Source of the DNA: Capitulum mitella
Taxonomy: Eukaryota > Arthropoda > Thecostraca > Pollicipedomorpha > Pollicipedidae
DNA length: 64,000 bases
Direction of reading: 5' to 3'
NCBI GenBank assembly: GCA_030062745.1
Contig: CP099846.1
Span: 1,922,001 to 1,986,000, forward strand
Part shown: piece by piece, positions 40,101-52,100 of the stretch
How the letters are laid out: each line of letters opens with the position of its first letter
Numbering within the stretch: position 1 is the first letter of the stretch
Notes under the pieces: model-generated
The model's input: the letters and a program-made list of their open reading frames with translations, nothing else
Told to the model about the DNA's origin: nothing
Databases searched by the model: none
Made by a program: the position numbers and the translations under genes

Positions 40101-43100
40101 TTCGGGTGAGGGAGCAAAATGTGCCTTACTGAGGGAGCATTCTGTGTCCTGCTGAAAGAGCAAACTGTGTCCAGTTCAGAGCGCAGACTGTGTCCTGCTG
40201 ATGGAGCGGACTGTGTCCTGCTGAGGTAGCGGATTGTGTTGCTGAGGGAGCAAACTGTGTTCTGCTGAGGGAGCGGACTGTATCCTGCTGAGGGAGCGGA
40301 CTGTATCCTGCCGAGGGAGCGGACTGTGTTGCTGAGGGAGCGGACTGCCTGGCATAGGAAGCGGGCTTTCCTACTAACATGTCGGCTCGAGTGAAAAAGC
40401 GAACTGTTGCTCAGTCTCGAGCGTCCTTCCGTCGGTTTATCTGCCGAGCGTCCGCTCGTGACGCGGCGCGGAAGCCGGGCCCCTTTGTTGAGAATCTCGA
40501 CGGGAACCAGACGTTTGCGTGTCAAGTCTAGACCATTGCCCGTGCCGCGGGCCAGAGATTTGGCGTGACCGTCCGACCGAAGCGTTTCCTGAAGTCGTCG
40601 CATGCGAACACGGCCGTAATTAGGGGTGTTTGGGACTAGGCAACCGGTCGTCATTGACCATCGCGGTGGTTGTTATGGCTGGGATTGCATGACCGGCGCG
40701 CAGCGGGCTTCAGAGAGTGGGCCCCGCAGAAGTCGGCTGAGCATGTAGAATAGTAACCAGAACTAACGCTCTCAGTCGTCCCGCCCCTCTTGCGCTTTGC
40801 TCTCTCTTGGTTGGTTGGACACCACACCACCCGGCGAGCCTTTGTCTGGCCTTAATGAACGCCGGCCGGAGAATCCCAGTAAGACAGACACCAGCGTTTT
40901 GGGGATTTGTCGAGCACCGTCCAGAGAAAGGCGTTCGACGTTTTCGGCCACGAAAATTGCAGTGCTCTTTTTTCAAACCCTGTTGCCGTGTCAGGCGAAG
41001 TCCGCATATCGTAGCATTTGAGAGTGATAGGGATATCCTCCCGAGATCGGTGTAGTCTATCGTTTCTAGAGGACCCCGTGATTGCCTCGTGACTGGGATT
41101 GCCCCGAGGCCAAGATTCCTGGCAGCACTGAGGTGCTGGGACCCAGAGGATGGGGTGGCGTCATTGAGCGACGGGCCCAGGCTAAAGTGACGCCATTTTG
41201 TCCTATCAGCTTGACGTCACGCCGTTTGGCTGGTTAATCTGTTGTCACGCCGTTTGACCAGTCAGTCGGTTGCCGTTACGTCTGACCGCCAGTTTGCTGT
41301 CACGCCGCTCGGTCGGTTGGACTGATATCTCCGTTTTGAGTCGGAAGAACATTTCATTGCAAACGACGTCGGCAAAACGATCACAAGCATGAGCATATTT
41401 GGACTGAAGGTAAAAAACCCTCACGCTGTCACATGCCTCACGCGACGCACACACACACACACCATCACACGCGCGCAACACTGCATTGCGCGTGATAGCA
41501 CATAGAGAAACAGAAAAACTAAGCACTGAAGTTGGACGAATGTCTCACTCATCGATCGATCAGTTGGTTGTCACGCCGATTGGTCGGTCGGCCTGTTGTG
41601 ACGCCGATTGGCCGGTCGGCCTGTTGTGACGCCGTGTGGCCGGTCGGCCTGTTGTGACGCTGTGTTGCCGGTCGGCCTGTTGTGACGCCGTGTGGCCGGT
41701 CGGCGTGGTGTGACGCCGTGTGGCCGGTCGGCCTGGTGTGACGCCGTTTGGCCGGTCGGCCTGTTATGACGCCGTGTGGCCGGTCGGCCTGTTGTGACAG
41801 CGGGTGGTCGGCTGGCCTGGTGTGACGCCGTTTAACCGGTCGGTCCGTTCTGACGCCGTTTGGCCAGTCGGTCGGTTATGACGCAGTTTGGCCAGTCGGC
41901 CTGTTGTGACGCCGTCTGGCCGGTAGGCCTGTTGTGACGCCGTTTGGTCGGTCGGCCTGTTGTGACGCCGTTTGGCCGGTCGGCCTGGTGTGACGCCGTG
42001 TGGCCGGTCGGCCTATTATGACGCCGATTGGTCGGTCGGCCTGTTGTGCGCCGTGTGGTCGGTCGGCCTGGTGTGACGCCGTTTAACCGGTCGGTCTGTT
42101 CTGACGCCGTTTAACCGGTCGGTCCGTCCTGACGCCGTTTGGCCAGTCGGTCGGTTATGACGCAGTTTGGCCAGTCGGCCTGTTGTGACGCCGTGTGGCC
42201 GGTCGGCCTGTTGTGACGCCGTTTGGTCGGTCGGCCTGTTGTGACGCCGTTTGGCCGGTCGGCCTGTTGTGACGCCGTGTGGCCGGTCGGCCTGTTGTGA
42301 CGCCGTTTGGCCGGTCGGCCTGGTGTGACGCCGTGTGGCCGGTCGGCCTGGTGTGACGCCGTTTGGTCGGTCGGCCTGTTGTGACGCCGTTTGGCCGGTC
42401 GGCCTGGTGTGACGCCGTGTGGCCGGTCGGCCTGTTGCGACGGCGTGGCGCGGCGGGCGATAGCCGGGGCGGATGGCGCCGGCTGGTGGAAATGAGGTGG
42501 CCGCCGGCGCCTCGCCGTATCCGTCAGGCAGCCGTTTTTCCGCGGCTGCGCGCGGCAGCTCCGGCTCGGCCAGCCGCTTCCCGCCCGGTCACGTGCCGAT
42601 GACGTCACGACAGTGCACTGATGACGGAGACCCGTGATGTGGTAGTGCGATGAGCAGAGCCACGTGTCGATGGCGTGCTGATGATGCGCTGACATGGGAC
42701 AGTGGGCGGCATGACATTGTCTTCAGCCTATCCAGAGTTCGAAGACCCAAATAACCAGCGAAACAGCTCCCGCGAGGCTTGTGCTCATGGCGTCCTTATG
42801 ACGATGGTACCGGAGAAGTGCTGGTGACGTTTGCTTTTGGCTTTGGTTGACGGCACGGTGTCCTGAAAAGTAATTGGGTCCTGCTCAGTTCGTTTGACCC
42901 TCTGACGCTATTAATGCATCTCTGCACATCTGAGTATTGCAGGCTATTAAGCGTAGAGGAAAACTGCAGATGCGGCGATACTTTCACAGTTATGGGACGA
43001 AGCCCAGCGTTACTGCTTGTGGGTTGATGGAAGTGAGACGGATGAAATGCGTTGTCTGTTTTCTGAAGACTAGAAACGTTTGCACGCCCGCAGTGCTGAT

Positions 43101-46100
43101 AACTGCGGAAAGCTTGATGGATGGAGGGATTCATGACTCACCTCTTTCACCCGCCGACGATAGTCTTATCCATTGCTTGATGATGACCGCGATAGAAATT
43201 ATTTGACCGCGTGACCTTGTTTGCTTAGTGACTTATGTCTAAGAGCTCCGTGTCGAACTCTGACAAAGACTTCAGGGTCGTGTATGGAGAGAGCTTTACA
43301 CCAGAGAGTCTTTGGTATTGTCGGTAGAACACGTAATGCGGTCTTCGGACTGTGGCGAGGCGACGTCACAGCATGCGTACTTTCCGTGCCACCGTTCGAG
43401 TTTCATCTGCCGCCGGCAAAAGCGTAACGTCCGTTGTGTAGTTCTCTTTGCGAGCAACAGAGGGTGTTGTGTTCGATTGTGAATCCGTTATTTGATTCTC
43501 TTGCTTTTTCGGATGAATGTTTATTGATTGTTTGTACGCCAAAGTATGAAAAGCTGCGTTTTTCGGGCCGTATCACTTCATTTTATTCTGGTTTCACTGT
43601 TCTCGTGTTTCGGTGTTCATGCCGTAACTGAACACCTTGTTTACAAGGCCTGTACTTATAGCCGGTTTGCACGATTTGTTTGGTTTTGGTCCTCCCTCTC
43701 ATCCTCGTTTCCCGATCCTTGTCCTTTAAACCACTCCTGTCCGTCACATCTAAATGGCTCTTTTCCCTCTTCTATCCCGTAGCTGCGCAATGACCGGACG
43801 GGTCGAAGGAGCTCTGGCCAAATGCTCACCGCCCACCCATGGACTGGTAAGCGTTATCTCGAGATAGGCGCTATGTGCAGTCCTAGATTGCTGTGTAACG
43901 TTCCTCGGATAGGACGTGCTCTCGCGGCCGGGGATCCACCGCGCTGTCGCACAGCACGGGCGGAAGGTGCTGGTTTACGGCGCGACCCCCGGCCGAAAAC
44001 GACTTGCGCAATGGAATCGCGGGCAGAGGCGTGGCATGTGCCTTCTGCTACACGAGCCTCGTGGCATGATGTGCTCGCTCGCAGGCACACACACTGTATG
44101 GCAACGTTGAAGGGGTAGGACGCGGGGGGGGAAGAGAAAGAATGGAGGAGGAGGAGGTGCGGAGAGGATGTTCCAGAAAAGCTTATTAATAGGGATGGGC
44201 TGCCGTTGAAAAAAAAACAGAACATGTTCATCTTTTGCGATACGTCGTGCGATGCCTGAAATTCTGGACGTTTCTTAACGTGCGAGGGCTTACTCAAAGC
44301 CGCCTGAAAGGGAGAAGACATGACGTGTGCCGAACTGAAGCAAATGCTTCAGTGCGTGCTGATCCGACGAACCATTCGTCACAGCGTGACATCACGCATT
44401 CCGCGGGCAATTGACGCGTTCCGCGGTCCGTCTGCCGCACTCATGTTCTCTGTTCCGGTATGCTGGCTGAGGCCTCGGGGGAATGCGCGGTGCCGGTCTT
44501 CAGGTGGTCGGCGGGGCTGTCTCGCTTCCGTCCGTGGCAGGTCCGGCACGCTGTGAGGCGGACCCCGCTGGGTGTCTCGGCCCCGTGGCAGGTCCGGCAC
44601 GCCGTGAGGCGGCTCCCGCTGGGTGTCTCGGCCCCGTGGCAGGTCCGGCACGCCGTGAGGCGGACCCCCCCTCGCTGGGTGTCTCGGCCCCCCGTGGCAG
44701 GTCCGGCACGCCGTGAGGCCGGCCTCCGTCCCGCGGAGCCGGACTCCCAGTGCTCGTGTTTCCCCGATCTGCGGCCGTTCTCGGCGGGCTGGCCGGTGCG
44801 GCTCTGGCGCGGGCGGCGCCCTCCACTCCCGAAATAGGCGCCGGCCGAGGCCGCTGCCGGCCGTCGCTCTCGTTGTGAAATGGGCGCTCTGTGGAAGCTC
44901 GCGCGCTGGCGTGACGGAAAACCGTCAAGGTCGGGCAACGGCAGGAAGCTGCGTCCTCTGGGGGAGGGGCATGGGAGTGGATCTAAACGACAGTCATTGG
45001 ACTGAGCTGTTGAATTTTGTGCCGTGGTTTATTTGGCGGGAACGACAGCGGGTTAGGTTAGAGGCGTGGAGAAAATTAATGCTCGGGCAATTCCTGTGCA
45101 CGAGCATTAATTTTCACAGTTTAGTCACAGTTTAGACGTGCCCGGCGACCGGAGTCGTGACCGCAGCTTCCGGCGGATGCAGCCGGCTGCAGATTGTGTT
45201 GTGCTGTGCCAGTTTGACGAGGTAGTCCTTTTTCTCCGCGCTTTTTGTGTTTATCGTTCGTACTTCGGACGCACAAACGCATCTGTTTCTGTTTGTGGTC
45301 CAGCGAACAGGTTGTCGTTGTCGTCATGGCTTGTGCGGTATCAGATTTCAGTGTATTAATGCCACCATTTGGCCATTTTGGGGGACGGCACCGCGCTGTG
45401 CTTCAGCTGCGAGCCATAGAAACGATTCGCTGCACTCTGAATGCGGTGCGATGGGGTCAAAATTTTTTTCGCGGGACGGCGTTTAAATGATGCGATGAAG
45501 TCCTTCCCTATTAGTACGTGCAGTGTGGCGTGTGTTGACTTCGAGCTGATCTCGTTCCGTGTGCGCGGGCCGGTCGCGGCGTTGACCGGCTTCCCGGTTC
45601 GGCAGGACAACTTCCGGCGGATGCTGCAGCTCCAGGAGCGGCTGCGCTACATGGAGATCATCAAACCCAGCCGCGGCCTGCTGCGACAAGGAGAGTTGCT
45701 CAAGCTGTGCCGCAAGGGCCCGCAGCCGCGCTTCGTCGTACTGGTACGCCGAGCCTCGGGAACTCTGTGGTGACCAGGGCGTGGAATTTTCCAGATGCCT
45801 TTGTGAATGCACGCAGGCGCCAGGATTTCCGTACGGGAGGGGCCGGCCGAACCTGAAGTTTCCCTGAAAACCAAAAACTCCTCGAATTCCGGCCACTTTG
45901 TTTTCGAATTCCGAGATTTTGGATTTGTGACCAAATATAAAACATTGGGAGCTCAGGGGTCTGAATCCTCGTTGGTGCGCCTGTGGATGGGTCATGTCTG
46001 TGGCTCATTTTGTTAGTCATGTGATGGATGCACACATGTAAATGCATATTTGCTTTTTTCTGGACATACTGGCCTTTTTGTGTCGTGAGAGTCCAGGTAT

Positions 46101-49100
46101 TGTTTTTGGGGTCCTGAATTGCTTTTTGCCTTGTGGGTGCACCGACCATGTTTGTGGGTACACAAATCTGGTTTCTGGGTACATGTGCACCCACATGCAA
46201 AGAGAGATATAAAGTTACGCTCACTGTTATTCGGTAGTGAGAACTGTCATATAGTGTATATCGATAGCTGTTATGCTGTCGGCAGTGCGAACTATAGTAG
46301 GGTGGTAACTGTTATAAGTGCGTAGTGATAGCTGGTATACGCGTGTCTGCTGCTTTGTGACGCTGCGTACTGCAGCAATCTTCCTCGTGTTCCATCCAAG
46401 CGCCGATGGCGACGTGAATTCCTTTTTCCACTCCGCTTTGTTTTTCGGCAAATTTCCATAAGGCTAGCCAGTTTTATGGGGAATTTCTAGCTCATTTGGC
46501 GTCGCGCCCCGTTTTTCGCTCTGCGCCTCTCGTTTCCCAAAATCTGGAATCCGCGTCTGCCGCCGGCGCGGCCAGTTTGTTTGCGCCGTATTTATGCGTG
46601 CTCGAAAGCGAGCCACTTCACATGTGCCCGAATTCCACTTTGTGGTTGCCCGTGCGTGGTTGTAGGTGTATCGTATTGGCAAAATCTCCCTCGTGTGTCG
46701 TACAGCATGCGATGCCGCCACCGCCCCGTTCTCTTCCCGGGAATCACCGTTTGCTTGAGTGCCGCTCAGCGAGAACGCCTTCCGTACGGTTTCTGAACAC
46801 TGCTGCGCCCGTGCGTCTGTTTGGGCGGCAGCGGTGCAGCTTCTTGCGGTTGTGTGATCCCGATACAGCACGCAGGAACCGGCCTCTGTCCACTGTTTGC
46901 TGTAGCTGATAGCCAGCCTGACGCTGCTTGTTGAGAACGTGAACTGTTTGTCACTGCTGATAGCCCGCTGTGGACTCATCATCCGTTGTGTTTCATCAGA
47001 CAGTCTTCTTCGTTCTTTCTGGCAGGCTGCTGTGCTGCAGCTGGCGAACAGTCTGCTGTGGTATGACGGTTTGCGGTGCTGTGGCTGACAGATGGTCCGC
47101 TGTGTTGCAGCAGTCGGCGATTCTACCGCTTCCTGACAGTCTGCCATGTTCTGACAGTCGCCTATACTGCAGCTGACGGGTGGTCTGCCGTGTTCTGATC
47201 CGGTCTGCTGTGTTTCAGCTGACAGACATTGTGCCGTGTTCTGACAGAGTGCCGTGTTTCAGCTGACGGACAGTCTGCCGTGTTCTGACGGAGTGCCGTG
47301 TTTCAGCTGACGGACAGTCTGCTGCTGACGCGGTACTCGGGCCCCTCCTTCGTCGGCGGCCGCCGGCCCTCTCACTCTGGACTACGTGCTGCCGCTGGTC
47401 GGCATGAAGATCAGCCTGCCGAGCGGCACCACCGACGAGTTCCAGAGCGAATTCTCGATCGTCTCTACCACGCGCAGCTTCAGCCTCACGGCCAGGTCAG
47501 CGGTTACCGGGCGCCAGTCCGCGGGGGGGGAGGGCACTGGACGACAACCGGGCGTCGCCATTGGCGTAGCCCGTGGGCTACTCCTGTTGGCGGTCGATGG
47601 TCTGAATTTTGGCCTCTCTTTTGTCTCGCGTTGAGGTAAGCGAGCGACAGCACTCGGGGAGGAACTGTGGAGCTCAAAAGCCGCGTCACTTTGTCAGCAG
47701 CAGGAGCCACCATAGTTTTCGTTTCTGAGCTGCGACGAAAGTCTCTGTACCGTAAGTGGGTTTGCTGTGCTAGCGACACCTGGACCCATTCATGGTCCGG
47801 TAATGCACTCCTCGCCGACATTGTTTCGCTGAACACGATCCGATCCGTGATGGAATTTCCCACAATCTGATATCTGGCGCAAATGGAGATGTCTGTTCCA
47901 CAAACAAGCGGCTCAGCTTTCGTTGGCATGTGACGCGATGCAGTGCCGCATGACGTGACCTTCTTCAGGAAACACGGTAGCGCGCCGATCGGCACACACC
48001 GACGTATCAGCCTTCACAGCGACGTGGCCCTTGGGTCGCCTGAAGAGGGTCGTTATCACAGCATTTCTCACGACGCGACATGACGACGGTCGTTGGGGCC
48101 CGCGGGGAATCAGACGTCGCCTCCGCTGTAGTCTCTGTTACGGAGGCCATTATCGCTGTTGGACCTCTGAGACATCCGTGTTTTGTCTGTGCGGGCGAAG
48201 GATGCAGAGTAGTTCGCGGTGATGAAGAGCACTACAGAGACTTCTTAAAAAATACCTAGTGCAAAAAATGTCTGTCAAAAAGCGCCTTCATAAACCGGAG
48301 TTATGTGATATGAGTAGCCACATCATCACGTCAGCCTTGATGCTGACGTGATGATGTGGCTACTCATACCTTGATGCTGACTTTGCATGACGTGGTCATG
48401 CAAAATCGTGATGAGGTCAACTGCTTACCAGTCAGATGTGGCAAGGCACCCCGTAATTATTAAATTGCATCAACGCCACACGCTTTTGTTTACTGCTTGT
48501 CAGACATGATTCGATTTTAAGACTAAGCGTGCAGGCTGTTGCATCGGATGATTGTGCTAACAGAAAGATCAGAATTTGGGATGGAGTTCTGCGTATGTCG
48601 AGAGAGATTCATCTTGGGCCTGTGACATGTCAAGATCCCGCGAGATTATTCTAAATGTCGGAATACTTGAGCATTGATCACCACTCTCACAAGGTCTTAG
48701 ACGTGTTCACAGTCCCTGGGCTTTTGGGCTTCTTGATTTCAGCAATTTTGATCCATTAAATTATTTTTCTCCCTATGGAGTTTTGGGAATTGGAAACCAC
48801 GTGACCACACAGCTAACAGCCCATCGAAAAGCGATCATTGCCAAATACCTTTGGTCGTCCCGTACTGCGTGAGAAATCGCTAGTCAGTTACTTGTCCGAT
48901 TGCTCTTTTAACTCATTGTGTAGCTCAGCATCGCTGTTTAGTTGTAGGAAACTTCCATAAGGCATATTTATTACACATATGTATCAGACATATTTCATAA
49001 GATATATTTTATTAGACGTTATTCCATTAGACATAGTCCATCAGACATATTTTGCGCAGGAATATGTCGTGGAAACGGATACGGAATGGTAAAGGGATAA

Positions 49101-52100
49101 AGAGGAAGCTGCGCTGATCTTACATACCGAATCAGCACACAACCGTAGCAAACGATTACTCCAAGGCAGTGTCTCGGTAGGATATCTAGGGCAGTTCCCA
49201 CTACAGTTTTGCATCTTCCTGCACCGCCTTGAGTATCGTGAAGGGGCTACCCTCTCAAGAGGGCCACGCTTTCCAAGTCATGACACGGCAAAATTGGTAT
49301 TTTATGGTCTGAGATATTTAATAGAACTATTTTCATTTTTACTTTTTACTGTACCCATTATATGATATTTAATTATATTTATATAGTTACAGAATGTGGT
49401 TCGCTCCATAATGTGACGTTTTATGACGTCAGTGACCTGTTAACGTTCACCTGTGCAGTCTGTCCGAGTATGCGGACTATTCCCCCCCCCACATTTTCGC
49501 ATTTTCCGACAGCGGTCGGTGTTAAAACCCCCTTCCAACGCGTTAAAACAAGGACGCGAGTGTATAGACTAGCCGGTTTGGCAGGCAGAGGCGTCGCTAT
49601 ACGTCGGGCCTCGGGCCTACATGCGCCTCTGTGTGCTGGGCCTCCTATGACGGCCCGACAGCATGGTCAGCTGCTCTGCCGACAGCGGCTGGCTGCATGT
49701 GGTCCGGACGTTTGACTGCCTTCCGGCCGGGCCCTGCACGTGGTCTCGTGGTCCGCGGGCTAGTCTGAGTCACCGGCCTGAGTCACGGTCTCACGCGCCG
49801 TCTCCGGGCGGGCCCGGTCGGTGTGTGTAGCCGAGCCGCGGGCCGCCGGGCCGCCGGCCGCCGCATCTGGCGCCCGCTCGGCGTCCGCTGTCGTCGGCCG
49901 CTGGGTCGGCCCGGTCCGGTGGGTCTGTCCCCCGGCTGTCCGGGCCGAGGGCCTGTCCGAGACGGGTCACACTGACCGCGGCCTGCCGGCGCCGTCAGCT
50001 CAGACCCGGTCGGGCCCTCCGACCCTGTGGGCGCCGCGCTCCTGTCGTGCCGCTGGCCGTCTGGACGGGACCTTGCTGTCACGGCTGCGGCCGTATCGTC
50101 GGCCGTTTTCGGGACGCAGCGCTGCCGTCGGGCCGCGCGCGGCGCCAAGGGTCGGGCGTCTTTCCGCCGCGGCCGGTCGGAACGGCCGCGGGACGTAGGC
50201 CGTGCCCCGCTGCCCCGTCAGGGCCCCGGCTGGTCCCGCGGAGGGCGTTGAGATGGCGGTCCCAGCCGGTCTACCACGCTCACGCAGCTCCCATACTGCA
50301 GCTGCGCAGTCCGCGGTGTGAAATTGACAGCTCGTGCGCGCGGCCAGGATCTTGCCGGGGAGGGGGGCTAGCCAAGGACCTTTTGTTTTAGTTATGCCCA
50401 CATCCGAATTTTTCGTGCGTGCAGAATTTCTCGAGGGGAAAGTAATCTGGAACAGCATGTTCGTAGAGTCAGCAGTCTCTTGCTTTCCGCCTCTAATGGA
50501 GGGCATTGTCCTCTGTACGTTCCCTTTGCCCTTCTAACCTCTACCCGTTGCCCTTCTGACCTGTAGTTTTGTTGTTACATTCACTGGTTACTGGGTGGGA
50601 TGCTCCGTGGCTTCGCCGCGCTGGGGCCTGGTGCGGCCGCCGGTGGGCGGGGCCTGGAGGGAGACATCGTGTGCCGTCGGCCTGGTCAGCGACCAATGAC
50701 GTCACACGCCGGGCAGTCATCGACGGCCGAAAACGTCTATCGGCAGGCGGCTGAAATCATGAAATCTTAGCAATAAAAATAAAAGAAGCCGGGCTTTTGT
50801 CTGTGTTCTTCAACAATTTCTTAAGACTATTATCGTTTTCTCCCTCGGACGTCCAAGTGCACGGGACCCAGGGCGAAGTGGGCACTTTGTTCACGGTTGG
50901 TCATACACACAATCCTTTGGTGTCGAGTCTGCTTACGCCTTTCTGGCTGTCAGGGAAATAAGATCACTGAGGAAAGTTATGGCGTTCTTCCAGAATTATG
51001 GTCTCCGGGCATGCAGCTCGTTTATCTCTTGTTTCCTTCCCTCGGTGGAGTGAATTACGCAGTACTTTCACACACTATTCCAGGATTAGATAATTGGAGT
51101 TTAATTGTTCTTGTTTTAGTATATGATGACGACTAACTATATAAACTTCAGGAAACGTTATTTTTTATGGTAAAATTAGGGTTTCGTGGTAGCTACATGT
51201 GAATTGCAAATGACATGTCGAAAAAGGGACAAATGGTAATCCCTTTGGTGTCCTGTTGAGCCTGTCATATGGACATGTTCTCCCTGCTTCGTTTTGCGGC
51301 CTTCATGCATGTATTAGTTGATGACTGTTTTCAGTCATTTTTTTGTTGCGTCGCGTTTTTTTGACACGTTGCGTCATCAAACTGCCGATCGATTATATCT
51401 ACGCCCCTCTTAGGCGAATCGCATCATGACAGCAAAAGGCAAACAGAACCTTCTGCTGTCAGATCCGGACCCTGTGATACGGAGCGCTGTCCCGACGTCG
51501 GCCGGCCAGGCGCAATAAATCCTCCGAGCCCGGCACGTGTCACAACACAATGGAAAGCCTCGTGGGAACGACCGGGAATGATTCCGCGCACCGTCGGGTC
51601 GGGCCGGCCGGCTCTGCGCCGGTTTTGCCTGCCGGCCGGCGGCCGCCGCGCCGTCATTATCTGCGGATTTGTCGGCCGCGTCTCCGGCCCGACCGGCACC
51701 GGCCGGTGACGCCATCTGCCCCGGCCGCCGGTGGCGCCGCCTGCGCCGTCGGCCGATCAATGCGGGCGAAATCGACCAGCTGGCGGCGGCGGCTGCCGCC
51801 GCCCGGCCGGCCGGCCGGTCCTCCCGCGTGATCTCGAAGGCCGGTGTTTTCGGCGCAGGTGGTAGGACACCTCTTGCCGGGCGTGTAAGCTGACCAGCCG
51901 CTGCGGGCGGGCGGCCGGCCGGCGGCGCGCCGTGGCGGCCGCGGCGCCGGCCAGGCGCCTTCCGCGGCTCGTTAGCGGCGCGTCCGGCCGCCGGCGCGTC
52001 GGCGCTCATTAAGGCGTGGCGGCGGCGGCGGCCGGCCCCGCTCGGCCGGGTCGTCTGTCGCCGCCGCCGCCGCGCCTCGCCCGACTGCTGCCGCCCGCCG

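Larger units (their letters stand above)
38459..45605 (+). other. FGD intron 3 (7.1 kb)
   Basis: It contains three minisatellites (39372-40360, 41560-42445, 44528-44722), listed separately, plus unique segments at 38.5-39.3, 40.4-41.1 and 42.5-44.5 kb with no exon required by the protein. Confidence 0.6.

Noticed and set aside
39291-40654. Overlapping repetitive ORFs (QDTVCSL, AGHSLLPQ type)
   Set aside because: Products of the 23-bp array, open in several frames, with no independent coding signal.
39372-42445. CRISPR-like arrays (regular 23-28 bp repeats)
   Set aside because: Units are contiguous without unique spacers and lie in an animal gene intron, so these are minisatellites.
43786-43849. 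Exon-like segment with strong polypyrimidine tract, TAG acceptor and GTAAGC donor
   Set aside because: At 64 nt it would break the frame between exons 3 and 4, which already join seamlessly in the conserved DH domain. It is probably a pseudo-exon or a rare noncoding exon.
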